Source: Ophioderma brevispina | Lineage: Eukaryota > Echinodermata > Ophiuroidea > Amphilepidida > Ophiodermatidae | Reading direction: 5' to 3' | DNA length: 64,000 nt | Assembly: GCA_023653785.1 (NCBI GenBank) | Contig: JAMKCH010051437.1 | Span: forward strand, 183,639 to 247,638 | Shown: positions 9,683 to 23,300 of the stretch, in pieces | Layout of the letters: each line of letters begins with the position of its first letter | Numbering within the stretch: the first letter of the stretch is position 1 | Position numbers and translations under genes: made by a program | Notes under the pieces: generated by a model | Database searches by the model: none | Told to the model about the DNA's origin: nothing | Seen by the model: the letters and a program-made list of their open reading frames with translations, nothing else

Positions 9683-12676
9683 GGCAACACCGGGGATCAG
9701 CACGTAAAGCACCGAGAGATCATAGATCTGTATCTAATCCGACACCCGGGCGATGAAATCCTATTCCCGATTTCTGCATCGCCTTAAATGGCTGCCGGTG
9801 CATCCCACACTGCCAACTCATTTTTTTCTCCCGTGAAATATATACCATCTTGAAGGATTATTTTTATGACTTGATGGGGGAATGATTGAGTGAGAAATGA
9901 TCAGTTGGCAGCCAAGCGTGCACGGCATGTATTATTCACAGCATCAGGTGCCTTGCTTCGTCTTGACCCAATTATACTCACTAAGTTTTAATTTCCAGCA
10001 CCATTTCACATGGGTTGTAGTTTCATCTGCATGGAGTATTGCTGACACTTTCGTGCATGGGCACTCTCCATAGCTATCTTGACACTGTTGTGGCAATGTA
10101 AGATTTGTGAGGGGACCATTGTGGCACACGCTGCTCCCTATCTGTTGATATAACTCATCCATCTACTGTATCGTTGTCAATCCAACAAACATACATTTCT
10201 ATTTATGTGCAAGCCAAATATGACATTGTAAAGTGACTAAGTGGCCAAGAGGCCATAAGTCTGGAAGTGCGTTCCATTTCTATCGGCCCCACAGGAATTT
10301 ATGCATATATTTTTGACGGAAAGATTATGCTCTCTCTCTCTCCGTCGTTGCTCGGGTAATGATTGTAATGTGCAAAACTTGCGAGAATGTTTTATGAAGT
10401 ATCTGGAGACGTATAAGCTACTATATAAATGTCATGCAGTGAGTGTGTTTGCTTCTGGGTTTGTAGTGCTGTCATGAGACTGAATCCGCCAACAACAGAA
10501 CTATTAAACTCAAACAAAATTGTGACGTGAATATGAAATGAAACGGTTTCAGTTGATAGTTATCAAAGATGTCTCCAGTTGATAGATAACATCAGAAATA
10601 CTAAATTGAATTGGGCAGTATGAAATCCTTGTCATTTCCAAACACAATGGTGACCCTCACATTGAGTTTACTTAGAACCCAGCATGTACAGGTATGAGTG
10701 TATTCATTGTATATGACACTCAAGAACTAAATTTTCAATTCTGGGAGTACCGTACTGTATAGGAAGCCCCACTGTTCAGCAATGTGTGCAGACATGTTGA
10801 TCATAGGGGCTGTACGAATGGCAGTTTAGCATACATTAAATTTTAGCACCTTTAGTGAATGGAAGCAGGATTCTTTTTTTTTTATTCTGAAGGAAAACAA
10901 AATGTTCATCAAAATTACATGTCAAAATCTGGCTGGCTTTCTGCTAATTCATGATAAAAAATGTGACAAATATTTTGTGCTTTGTACCATGTGCAGAATA
11001 TAGATAACATTTGGGCTAGTTTGCACAGTGATTTCAGAAACAGGGAAAACTGTTTAATAAAAGAAAAAAATAATCATATTACCTATAGTTGGTTTCATAC
11101 ATATAGATACAATAATTCAATCTTTTATCTCACAACAAAATTCACTGTTTAAAATTTTTGCCTTAAGACACTGCCTCAAGTCTCTGCGAATGTTTTGTTT
11201 GATTTATGGCACACATCATTATTACATGTCTTTAAAAGGAACCAGCTGTATGATTTTCATGTTTGATGAAACATTTGAAGTTTGACAATGTAGGATTGAG
11301 GAAATAGATCAACAGAGACTGGGGAATGAATCATGGAACAGTTTTCTGTCAAAATGAGTATTTGTCCCAAATATAACTAAACATCTGAAAAATGACAACT
11401 CTCATAACCATTGCTATACAAATTTGAGTTCAGATGGACATACTCATAGGTAGATTCATAACACAATAATGGATTGCTAAAAGAAGCATTTTTTTAATTT
11501 AGAAAAGGAAAAGGACATTGTTATCTGTTAATTAACATTTGCCTTCAACATTTTCAACCTCCTGTAAATTAAGTACTATCCAGTTTGCTTTTGAATTGTA
11601 TGCTACTTTCAAATTTGCATCAAGTTTTGATTGGATGATTCCACACAAGTGATAACCACCCAGCTATAGAGGTGAATCCATCATTATAAACATGTGGACA
11701 TTGGCAAGTGAACTGTGATTGAGCTGCAAATTGACGACATTGCACATTCACAGCTAAATTGGCCTATCCAACCGCTTGCTGGTAATCAATGTAATGAATA
11801 ATTTGACAGCTTTCGTTGATGTGTTCATATTTTTTATTTGTTGAATTTCTGGTGTGCCGGTCTGTGACCTAGCATCCTGGGTGGTTTAGGCAGACCGATA
11901 GCTTGTCCTATACTGACCCTCCATGCCACCTACGCACCCAATTAATATTTGATTTTCCCTGTGAATTTGTTTTAAGTGAGACTGTTCATCATAATTTAAG
12001 TTGAAAAATCAATCCAGTTTAACCCTTGACTAAATCCAGCTGCTGAAGGTTTACCCTTTGAGTTCCATACACGACTCACAAGTGTGAAACGTTACATAAA
12101 CAAGTCTGTTATTTTTGATGCAAATGGCAGGGAGTAGTCTCCTAAACAGATCTGCAGGTTGCTTCTGTCAAATGTTAACAAACATGAACTCAAATCAGTT
12201 AAGATCTCCAATATTCACTGCTTTTACTGCCTCCGTTTATTTTTAGCTCAGATGTATCTTATATGCAATTTTGTGATGACTTAAAAAGAGGAAGAGCCCA
12301 AGTTAGATTTTGCCCATTGAGATGCTCTGTTCGGCATGCTTACAGGGCATTCACGAGATGGTTTCTTATGAGCTAATTTGTAGTGTGTAGCCAGGAGACG
12401 TGCCAGTGACTTTTCACCCTACAATCTGGCAACCATCTAGTGCTTCCACATGAAATAATGAAATACATGTGTGAGCATGAAAATATGACATGATGAGGGA
12501 CGATACAAACAAAATATTATGCCTGGATAGCATTACACAGACAGTGTTGTCATTTCATATTGACCACCTAGGGGTTAGAGTGGCAATTTTTATGGGATAC
12601 ACTTGTACTAATATGTATTTGTGTATAGAAATCATACCTCTAGTTTTGTGGAAGGTCCTCCATTTAGTGTAAATCA
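9683..12676. other. non-coding stretch with no recognised gene
   Basis: I see only a short imperfect inverted repeat (about 9811-9914, arms built on TGCCAACT and AGTTGGCA), a (TC)n microsatellite at 10330-10344 and short open frames without recognisable products. Confidence 0.5.
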
Positions 12677-12895
12677 GCTTGAAAGGGGAATGAAAACACC
12701 CACAGGTCTTTCTGTTTCATTTCCACTCCTGGCTCCGATCCAATTTCAACATCAATTTTCATAACTTCCCCAATACTTTTCAGAATTTTGTGCAATTTTG
12801 CATTAAAGGGAATAAAAACACCCATGGGTCCTTTCATCCCATTTTCCCTCAAAGATTCGATCCAATTTCAATATTAATTTTCATAACTTTCCCTG
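12677..12895. repeat. two-copy direct repeat of about 90-100 bp
   Basis: The block at 12677-12777 recurs, diverged, at 12806-12895. Shared landmarks are aaaacacccacaggtc / aaaacacccatgggtc, gatccaatttcaa and attaattttcataact. The offset is about 125-130 bp. No coding function is apparent. Confidence 0.75.
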
Positions 12896-12899
12896 TACA

Positions 12900-15800
12900 T
12901 TGCAGGCAGGCTCTGATCAAATCGTGAATTTCTTAATTTCACTTTCTTTGATCAAGAAAACTTGTGGATTCCCTCTCTTAAGTATTCATCTTCATTTCAA
13001 GAAGCAGTAATAAAGGTTGTGAATAAATCTATCCAAGGTTGATCGACAGATAATAAATGCATAACAAACAATAATTTCCATCACCCATTGCTTAAAGACT
13101 GGCAATTTAAATTTACCACCATGTTGTAACATCTGCAATGCATTTGTGAATTTGTACAAGGGATTTGCTGCATTAGATTCAGAAGCCAGCCAAAGTTCTC
13201 TTTTAATAATAGCAAACACTACAAATACAAAAACGTCTGGTCATGTGTAAGTTCAACTTGTGCTCAAGTGTCCCTGTGTTGATGACAAGCATATAGCAGT
13301 AAGGGAGATGCATCTCAAGTGATCTGTGTGCAACCGTAAATCAGCTGCAAATAGTTGCAAATAGTGTTTCTATATCACAATGCTTTCGGTTCTAACTGTT
13401 TTAAGTATACTTAATTTGTGATTCTTTTCATTTTGGTAGTCACTGTTACTGTTATGCGACGTCTGCAAGACTTCATTAATGAAGTTAAAGCATGCGTTAT
13501 TTTTAATGCTGAAACGATATTACTGAAATACCATGCAATAATATGGTGGCACAATTAGTATAATGGCTTGATTGTGATTAATGAAATACATATATGAAAA
13601 CAAAACTGCTATTTATTTAGTGTAGACGTACAAGGAAGAAAATAGAGGATTTGTCTGGCGTTGTGTTCGACATAATACAAAGCTTACAAATTGCCATATG
13701 AGATGTATGTCATGACTGTAGGAAGCTGTGTGGGAGATGAATTCATAACCCGAGGCCTTTTCTTTCCTCACTAGAGATGAGCTTCTCTCTCAAGTGCACC
13801 TACATCCTTCCATGATTGTTGTCATTTTACATGCTAATTGCAGCACTTTGACTTATTTTGTAGATTAACTAAGGGAAAAGACCAGACCCACATTTGTGTA
13901 ATGCTTCCATGTTTCTATCTTCAACCTGCTAACCGTTTTCAGGGCTGTTCTGAACCTGCTAACCTATTTGAGATCTGTCTTCCACCTGCTAACCCCTTTT
14001 CTAGCCTCCAACACACTGAGAAAGTATTCCTGGGTTTGTTGGAGATAGCAGCTTGGAGACTTGATGACTCTATGCCATTTGACTAATCCTATAGGGGATT
14101 TTGATATTTCTTCAATGTTAAGACCCTACCAAATGTAATACATGTAGGATATCCCGTGATTAACCTATGTCTTCTTGACATACACAACTCGCCACACTGC
14201 CATGCCTTTTAGGTTGGAAACAATATGCCAAAGAAACATGGGTTGGGGCAATTTGTCTTTAAACACATGCATTTGGATCAATTCATGACAGTGTATTGGA
14301 TACCATGTGTGTTTAACAAATGGGTTGTCAAGGCCAATCATTTTTCACCTTATAGCACAACAATGTGTAGCCGAATCAAAGAGCTTTGAAATCAGACTTG
14401 ACATTTCTCATGGGCTATGTTCCTGCTAATATCTGACTGAGTGCGTATATGGGAGATTGGACTTCATATTTTGAAGCTCGTAACAGTGTAAATACAAAAT
14501 GCTATCGCAGATTTGAATGTTTGATTTGTTTTACTCAATTATGTCCAGAACAAGGTTAGTAAGAGTGCATGTTCTTGGACATGAGTTATACAACCTTGGA
14601 AAAAATAGATATTGAAAAAATAAAATGCAAACAGCCCATGTGCTTATAAAATAATGAAACGAGAGAGATGCATTTTGACAGTTTTGTCTGTTGACTATTC
14701 TCTGGGTAAACAATGTGCATGTCTATATTATTTATAGAGCCAAAAGCGCTGCTAGGCAGTATGTTATTGAAAATGATCAAACTGTCTCATACAATGAATG
14801 TGGCATTTGGTTAGCAGACTTGTCCTAAACATGGCCTGTATTATGAACAATTTAACATCAATCAATGCAATTGTGAAGTAATTATGCTTAGGTGAATGAA
14901 CAAGGATAATTTAATTGTTTTGATTTACAGCAAGTCTGACATCAGTGTCATATGCTAAAAAGGAATTGCACTTAGTGTAATGGTAGCTTTTTGTGTGCGA
15001 TTCTTGGCAGTTTGGCTTTAAGTTAACTTGATTCGCATTTTGATTCGCATTTTCAATATGAAAAAAGTAATTCCACATTCATTGTGGAGGGGTTTATTTT
15101 AATCTGTCCTAAGCTAACTATATTTATTTCATGAACCTGTATCAGCATTAAAGTGGCTAGTCCATTTTGGGAGTCTTTGTTACTGACTATGTTAAGTTGC
15201 TGCTGTATTGTAACGCTCTTAAAACCTGTAAGTGTGTGACAATAGCTGATGACGTGGGTCTAGTTGACTGTAATCATTTCAAATTCAACCGTCTCTAAAC
15301 TCTGTACGTTGCATGCGTTATGTGACTGCCTGTTGTAATGTCCAGTCGTATGCATTTGAAAATGGATTTCTGTGAAAGAGATTAGAATAAATCTACACGA
15401 CACATTTAAAAAATTGTATATATTTCTTAATTACATTGTATGTTTTTATGACAAAACCACTGTAAGTAGGTACTTCTCTCCCATTGTGTCACAACCCAAC
15501 TCACATGTCTGGGAGAGAACATTTTTGTGTACAAACTGTATATTCTCACTTCTTATGGCACATTGTATGTATGTAGTGAGTATATTAATTACATGCAAGT
15601 ACGTGGCAAGTAATCGTTGCTCTAAATTTGACAAAGATTGTGACCTATAGTACCATACGTAATTGTCGTCCCTTGTCAAACTGGGATTCTTGGTTAAGCA
15701 TGTGTCCTTTTCCCCTCTTGTGTATTGCATTTTTGGACCAAAAATAACAATATCATTTCCAAGTTGTAGTAGCATTAGCTGTGATAGATCGTATGTATAC

Positions 15801-16070
15801 ATGTATTGCGTTTATTAGTAGAACCTTTTTTGCGATTGCTAAAGGGACAAGCAAACAGTACCTTTTTTGACTACAATGCATGATGGTATGTATGATATGG
15901 AGAAAATCTTTTGTTGCAAGACTTTAAAATATATAAACAATTCAAAGAAGAGTCAATGTGGTCAAAAGCCAGTGGATTCTCCATTAACAATTTACATGAT
16001 TTCATGATGTTACTATTCTAGTTGAGAAATGCACAAGCAATTTTGCCTTTTACTTGCCAAGAAGGTTTTC
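12900..16070. other. non-coding stretch with no recognised gene
   Basis: Only small motifs are visible, such as three spaced copies of acctgctaacc between 13920 and 14000. The open frames are short and unrecognised. Confidence 0.5.
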
Positions 16071-16073
16071 ATA

Positions 16074-16285
16074 CAAAATACCCTTCCTTGCAAGGCAAAT
16101 ATTTCCACTGTACTTTCTCTTCTCTCTTCCCCCTCTCCTCTTATATAAAATACCCTTCTTGTAAGGCAATTATTTCCACTGTACTTTCTCTTCTCTCTCT
16201 TCCCCCTCTCCTCTTATATAAAATACCCTTCTTGTAAGACAAATATTTCTTCTGTACTCTCTCTTCTCTCCCCCTTTCCTCTAAA
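16074..16285. repeat. tandem repeat of about 75-80 bp, 2.7 copies
   Basis: Each unit runs aaaataccctt-cttg-aaggcaa-tatttcc-ctgtactttctcttctctc-ccccctctcc. The pyrimidine tract varies in length between units, as expected for slippage or unequal exchange. Confidence 0.9.
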
Positions 16286-16289
16286 CATG

Positions 16290-17934
16290 AAGACATTTCC
16301 TTCTTGGTGTGGCCCCAACTGCAAATTTGGTTGTTTTTAAGGAACAGGAAATCTCAGCCTAAATCGCAGATTCTGCCAAAATGTAACCACTTTGTGTTTA
16401 CCAGGAGAAATTGCTACAAACTGCAAATTGTAATATGCAAGGCAGGGGTAGGGGAAAGCGAGTTGTCTTGCACATTGTTCACTATCAATGGTGACAGATT
16501 CTCCAAAGGCTGTCAGTAACCCGTAGGTCTAGCGGGAAAAACAAAATCAACAATGATAACATTTTGTGCAGATTACTATGCCTCCGTGGGAGTTGTGTGT
16601 AAATTAATTGTGATGCGCAGCATCTTACAATTTGCAAAGAGCAGATTGGCTTGGCTTCTGGCCATTTGTTACCGTTAGTGTTTTTTTGATGTGGGGAAGA
16701 TAAGTATTGTGTTGTTTGGTGGGAACACATGGACTGTCGTAAGGTTGTGATCATAAGGGACAGGCAGAATTTAACGAGCGTAGTGTTGACAGCACAGTAC
16801 ATGCACATTTGCCAATGAGTCTCCATTTCCACATTCTCCTTTGTCTCTTTCGCCAAAGTTCAATCAGCCACTTGATCTAAGAAGTTCAGAAAGGGTGGAC
16901 TTGATTGAAATAGCTGCCATTTGTTACAAAAAATGTAGTCATGTCTGACTGTAGGTCATTTCAGATAACTGTTTATTGAAGTGTTCTTTGATTCTGATAA
17001 GGTATGTCATAATTGGTGCAAAAATATTTCAGAAAGGCCATTGCCAACATAACTTATTTCAGTCTTTCAGTTCAATCCAACATACCATTTTAATGTGAGC
17101 AGTAATTGCATGAATTACTACAATAGCCTGAACCTACTCCAATAGCCCATGGATTTCTGTGCAAATGATTTCCAGTAACCACAAACAAACCATATCTTAG
17201 CTTGTAGCTTCATAATGGGAAGAAGTCAGCCAAAATGTTTACAAATGAGATGGGAACAGTACAAGGTTGCTAATGATCTTAAATTCTCATGTTTAATGGG
17301 ATAAGTGGTGGGGTTGAAGCTGAGAATTGGGTAGGGCCTCTCTAAAACATCAAAACTTACTACATACATTAATGCTTCTTCTAAAAAAAAAACCAAGTTG
17401 CCTGTCCATAGTCTCAAGTAGCATTTCAGGTACTACACAAGGCAGCCATTTGATTTACAGTTAATTTTATTTTTAGTCACCTGTCTAGCTGTGCATTTCT
17501 TACCCTATATACACATACAAAAGACATTCATGGTTCACACAAGCTAGAACAAAATTGTCTCCAACACCCTGGTGAAACACATTAAACATTCAACAACTGG
17601 TTTAGCAGTATTAATATTGGATTTGTGATTTTGCAGGTAGCAACTTGGTACACTTAGAATGTAAATTAGCTTTCAGCATAGTAAGGCAACACTGTTGCAA
17701 AAAGTGACATTGCATTTGAGTTATGTGGAACTAATATCCTTGTTGCATTGTTGTGACTGCTTAAACCAAACAGTGGAATAGATGATGGAATTGCAATTGC
17801 CTTTCTACCCTATCAGCTACTGATCAAAAGGGATGGCTAATTAAAATACAGACCTAGATTGGAACAATAGCCTGACTGAGATGATATATCATGGCAATGT
17901 AAAACAATGTAAGAGTGTTAGTAATTACATCCAA
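16290..17934. other. non-coding stretch with no recognised gene
   Basis: I find no repeat family, RNA gene or convincing exon here. Confidence 0.5.
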
Positions 17935-18249
17935 TTAAAGGTGCTTGTTCCGATTTTTCTCTATCATGTTCTCTACTCGATATGGGAGCCTGACACTTGT
18001 ACACGCTAACCAACGATTACCATGGGAAACAAACTTACGGTTTTGATGCTAGACGTGATAATGCATAATGCAATGTCCTATTCACTACTGTGCTATTAAT
18101 GGTTAACCATAAAAACGGCAGTTTTTTGTCAATATCTTGGGAAATGAAGACAATGAGAAAAATACCACCTTTCACCTGATATCAAAATTGACACCACTTC
18201 CGGTTAAACCAAGGGGGGTCCCAAGGACGATCGGAACAAGCACATTTAA
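17935..18249. mobile_element. TTAA-flanked MITE, family 3 copy A
   Basis: The 307-bp element (17939-18245) is bounded by TTAA at both sides. Its inverted ends are AGGTGCTTGTTCCGAT and ATCGGAACAAGCACAT. It is homologous to the elements at 38261-38611 and 38886-39221. TTAA target duplications occur in the Kolobok and piggyBac superfamilies; the AGG ends rather than CCC make piggyBac less likely. It is non-autonomous. Confidence 0.88.
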
Positions 18250-18558
18250 AACACTGAAGATGTTCATGGCAACTTGTATATTCTACCATGTACCTGCTAT
18301 GTAGTAGGTTCCCATTGTACCTACCAAATATAAGGAAATTACGGTAAAATTTGTTAAAACTTCCAATTGCCATAGTAAATTCGGGATAAGTGCTTAAAAG
18401 TTGAAATTGGCAATGAAGGGTCACATATCGGGTCAAATTTTGCTGCCGAGGAAACAACTGTACATTGTGGGACTTCACCTGTATGGGAATAATACTTTCA
18501 GTACGGTACTGGATGTTTCATATTGAATATTGTACCTGTTGATGCATGAGCGTGCTTG

Positions 18559-18691
18559 TAATCTGACCCATTTTACACACTTTTTTCTGACACACTTAAT
18601 AAATTTGGAAACCATTCACAGAATAAAGTACACGTTAAATTCCGTTTATGAATTCATAAGTGTGTCAGAAAAAGTGAGATGGGTCAGGTTA
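18559..18691. repeat. 133-bp foldback (inverted repeat)
   Basis: The arms at about 18559-18600 and 18655-18691 are inverted copies sharing CTGACCCAT, TCTGACACACTTA and their complements. A loop of about 55 bases lies between. It could be a small MITE; no target duplication was identified. Confidence 0.8.
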
Positions 18692-18699
18692 CGGAAACT

Positions 18700-21600
18700 C
18701 CCCATAAGAAGACTTGGAAGCCAGTATTACTGGAGGCATACCTATCAAAGTACACCTTTTGAGCTGAGAGTGGATTATACCTACAAGTCCCACCTGAATT
18801 TATTTAAATACATTAAATACACAAACATCCATTCTTTTAGAGAATGATCTGCAAAACAGCTTTTTGCAATCTGCAAAAGTCCTGTATCTTTGCAGGCACT
18901 GACAACTGGACTCCAATCTGTTCAAACACACATGTGATGTATCTCCATTGACTCTGAAGAGTTATTACTTTGGTGGATGAATACATGAGAAAAACAAGTT
19001 AGTTGTCATCTACAGTGCAGGCTAATTGAGTATTAAATATTGGGTATGTTTGGGTATGTTATCATCATCATGATGCTCAAACAAGTTTTGCTTGTTAGCA
19101 ACCAGGAGTGTCTTCGTTTCATGTCATTCATAACTAAATATGTTCATTTACTCAGGTGACAACTGACTTGCTTTTATATTACACTGGTTGTTAATTAAGT
19201 CTTACATAAACGATCAAATACCTGAGAAGTGTGCTCCATGTTACATATATTGATCGTATTTTGCATACACTGTATGTGCAATGTTTTTCAATAGATGTGG
19301 TGGAAAAATGGGAGACTTGAGTAATATTCTATTTGGCATTATGTTTATTGCTTGAAAGACAAGGTTGAAATCACACAATTGGCAGCAAGAGAAAAACACC
19401 TCCATGTGGAATGCTCTTGCTAGCAAAATATGGATATCTATTATTGCAAAGGCTTATTTCCCATAGTGCAGATTAAATTGTGTAGAATGCAAAGTTTGGA
19501 TTTAAATGGGGAAACTTATTTGGCAAATTATTAAACCGTAGAGATTGGGTTATAGGAAAGCTTTTCTGCCCCTCATTTTACTGTAGCGTAGCAACCGAGG
19601 TATTTTAGCAAATGCTTCAGGGGCTTTCTTTTTCACTTGTAATAATTGCTAACGATGAGTTGAAGAACTGAGAGTGAATCCACATGTACTCTGTGCAGAG
19701 ATTTAAATCAAGTTTTATTTTTTTGTCTTGGAGTAGTGAAACTGTAAATATAACTAATTATTTGAGACAACCTGCCTTTTAAATTGAGAAGAAACAAGTC
19801 TTATAGCAAAATGGTTTATGGGTTATCTTAGTGTTACTTTATTAATCATGTTAGTATTCATCATATTTGGATTATCTGTAACAGATGAAGGATTGTAAAT
19901 TTAGGCTTGCTTGCGGCAAATGTAATCTGATATCACTGGAACCACAGGAATCGGTCCAAATTCAGTTATAGAGCCTGTTTTGTGTATTTTAATTACTATG
20001 ATTTTTAAATCGTTCACAAGAAAGTTAATGACAAGACAATTTTAATGATATTTTACCAAATGAAATTCAGAAAATTGTTTGATAAAAAATATGTATTGAG
20101 AGTTGATACCAGATCACCAGATTGTTGTCAATGTTTGTTCAAGGTAACATGGTCTCATACAACATTGATTAGAACTTGAAAAGCATGAATCTTTAAACAA
20201 CATTCATGTGTATATTTTATTTTAATGGGCTCTTTTATTTTCAAAAATATATTAGTTCCACAATTTTTGTTTTGATATCATTTTGGATATTGTCTGTATT
20301 ACAATTATTATTTTGTAACATGCACAGTGAGTTTATGCTCGTCTATGGAGGACCTAGTCTTTAGGTTTGGTTGCATGCAACTGATTTTGTGGTGGAAAAT
20401 CTGTAAAATTTCATATTTCTGGAACGAGGGGTGAAAATGTGAATCTACCAGTTAGTTTCATTAAAAAATAATCTAATTTCTCAGTACATTTTTCTGTATG
20501 GAAAAATCCAGTTCCAGTTGCATCCAGTCCTAATTGCCCTTTTTCACTTTCAGACATGTTGAAATGTTTCTCACCTGTGTTGTTGACAGATTCTTCAAAA
20601 ACTGGTAATAATATCACTGGAATTCGGAGTATGGTGCATACCCGATAGGGTGCATCATTTTAATAGACTGTCCATTATGTCTAAATTATACTGCCTTTAC
20701 AGTGCCAAAAATTGTCGTCCCATGTTTTTTTGGGATACTTCGATCATGTGGGGTTCTAGCAATTCAGGATGTTGAATAAATTTGTTGACTATATTTGGTT
20801 AAGTATTTTGTGAAGTCACATCCTATAATTCATTGTCAAAGCTGTCAGCCAATTGTTCCTAGAATTGTACTTTTGGTTTTAATGTAACTCTCGGGTTTTT
20901 TAGTAAAAACAAAATGAAATTGGTGGCGTCACCAAAAAATTACTATTTTTGCACCAAGTTTTTTTGGCATTGGTAACATTCAACACACATTTGAACATTG
21001 AATTACTGTGAACTCATGTAGTAAATTGTGCAGCAACTGTTGTCATAAATTCTAGAAAGAAGAGTTAAGATTGGGCATAGTGTGTCCAATGTAAGATGGA
21101 ATGTAACCCCTGACAAAATGCCTAACACAAGCCAAGATCAGTTACTCTTAGGAAAAACCTATTTTGAGGGCAAATAGTGGGATTTTGCTATGAATTGGAA
21201 AAAGCCATTCCGCTAATAAATAAACTAGTAATGTAAGCATCAAAGTAATGGGGTTATGTTGGCTTTATGAACAGATTTGGAGAGTGTATTTGAATAAGGA
21301 TGGACTGTCTAGTTAGTCATGTACTCATAAAGAATTGCAGGAGCTTGAAATAGGCCTTAAAGACGTGTTTGTTGACAATACTAGTCATGATGGATATGTT
21401 GTATGACATGCGTGCCCGCCTGATAAAATCAACCTGCTTGTTGATATGGCCCACCAATGTACCAAATAATGCGATTAAACCACTTCACAATATCTCCACG
21501 TTGTCTCACTGAATGGGAAAATAGGTTTGTTTTATAGTTGTAAGGTAGATATGTTCGACTTTGCATTAATCTAAATGGATTCAATCACAGAATTTGTTTT

Positions 21601-22590
21601 TAAGAAAACCGGTCTGCTCACTGCAGTATGAAGTGTACAGTTTTGTGATAACAAAAAATAGATTTTAAGTGCCGTGAGTGGCATGTGTAGGTGTCCATAG
21701 CTAGTGATGGCTTTGTTTTATTTTATCTGACTGAGACCAAAAAACTGTATGTCCTTGCAATGTAAGGTTTGATGCAGATGGCATGCTATACATGTCACTG
21801 TAAAACTGATTTAGGATTAAATATAGGAATATTGTTGTACTTAGTTGGCATATTTTGAGCTCTTTAAGGTTTTAACGTATAAACCTTGGTTGAAATTTAC
21901 CTGCCGCAGCATTATAATATGATGGTCTTTTAGATAGTGTTGATCATCAAACTTAGGGGACTATGTGAGTGATGGGACACTGTATTACCTTTATTATGTT
22001 AAAACGATAATTGATAGTAACAGTCATTTGAATGCTCAAAGCAAATAATGCATTGTTTATCTTTTTTTAAGTCCTCTCAAACTAATTACATGAATTTGTT
22101 TTATATGGGAGGGGACAAAAAAAGTTTGCGAATTAATTATTAAAGGCCAGATGGAGTATTAAACATTCCAAAAGAATTACAATGCATGATATTATGGTAT
22201 ACCACACCAGATAAATAACGTTGTCTGTAGGACAAATGTGTTGTAAAATCTTCCTGCTTTTGCTATGTATACATTTGTACAAGTAAAAAAGATTGTAGGT
22301 ATTATGAACGCATTGCTTGTCGTATAAAATTGTTCCTGGAATATGTGTGTGTGTACACTGATGTCAGTCTGTCTCTTCTGCATGAAGGCTTCCCCCCCCC
22401 CCAAGAAGCTAAGTGGTTCAGTAAATTCAGCCTACTCCGGGTTTAATTGTGGGAGCAAGCTTAGCAAATCGTTGTGCGTGTGTATGTATGGTGTGTGTGG
22501 GGTCACTAAAATTTTAACTTTTATTTTAAAAGTGCATGAAGTTTAACAAAATGAAGTCAATGGAACCAAATACTTGGTCTGGTGCACCAT
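18700..22590. other. long non-coding stretch with no recognised gene
   Basis: This is AT-rich sequence without repeats I can place or open frames I recognise. A C-run occurs at 22391-22400. Confidence 0.5.
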
Positions 22591-22794
22591 GGGATCCTCA
22601 TATGATGTGAGGTCCAAAGGTCATATGCCAAGGTCAATAAATCATGTGAGGTCAAGTTGAAAAATAGGCTATAACATGTAAAATAATTATTGACTTCAAT
22701 TGAAATGTTGAGGTTCAATTGCCCAACAAAAACCCTTTTTTTTTTTTGTGGTTTTTTTTTTGTCATAGGTACACCAGGGCAGCCCTCATATGTT

Positions 22795-22927
22795 GAGGTC
22801 AAAGGTCATATGCCAAGGCATATACCAAGGTCAAAGGTCATTATACAAGGTCAAAGGTCATCTACCAATGGTCAAAGGTCACATTATACCAAGGTCAAAG
22901 GTTTCATATACCAAGGTCAACGGTCAT
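22795..22927 (+). repeat. minisatellite of DR1-type AGGTCA direct repeats
   Basis: Six units spaced roughly 20-27 bp apart each carry two AGGTCA-like half-sites one base apart (AGGTCAAAGGTCA in the best three), separated by AT-rich spacers such as tatacca. Related single half-sites lie just upstream (22607-22655). DR1 is the binding arrangement of RXR heterodimers, HNF4 and COUP-TF. Whether the array binds anything is untested. Confidence 0.85.
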
Positions 22928-22998
22928 GGAGCGGTACCAGCTTATATTCTTGAATATAGGCTAGCGCGAAAGACGAGATCCTGGCGAAAAAATCTAGT
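22928..22998 (+). repeat. dispersed repeat end, shared with 29178-29246
   Basis: The block beginning tggagcgg and containing agcttatattcttgaatat, agcgcgaaag and tctagt occurs in reverse complement at 29178-29246. The segment near 22938-22961 can form a short hairpin. Its position directly after the DR1 array suggests that it ends a repeat element. Confidence 0.7.
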
Positions 22999-23300
22999 GT
23001 TTATTCCAAACACCTAAGTACATTTCAAATATGAAGAAAATTCTCAATCTTGTTGGACGCTAACAGACTTGTAAGTAAACAAATTTATTTAATTCAGGCC
23101 AATGATCCTCCCCTGACCCCCCCATTAATTTGACTTTCGGAATGAGAGATTTGAGTCAATGTGCCAGCCTGTGATCAGTTGTTGTTCTCACTCGCTAAAT
23201 GAACAACACAAAATCTGTCTCATTAAATTGCATACTGGCTTTTTCAAATATGATATGTAACCAAAATATGGTGGTGCCAAAACTACAATAATGAAGGGTG

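Noticed and set aside
8399..9787. Identical short proteins encoded twice at 8.4-8.9 and 9.2-9.7 kb
   Set aside because: Both lie in the 802-bp duplication. Identity reflects recent copying of non-coding DNA, not conserved coding.
22795..22927. CRISPR-like array
   Set aside because: The repeats are short, with irregular spacers that are themselves similar; this is animal DNA with no cas genes, and the units fit a DR1 minisatellite.
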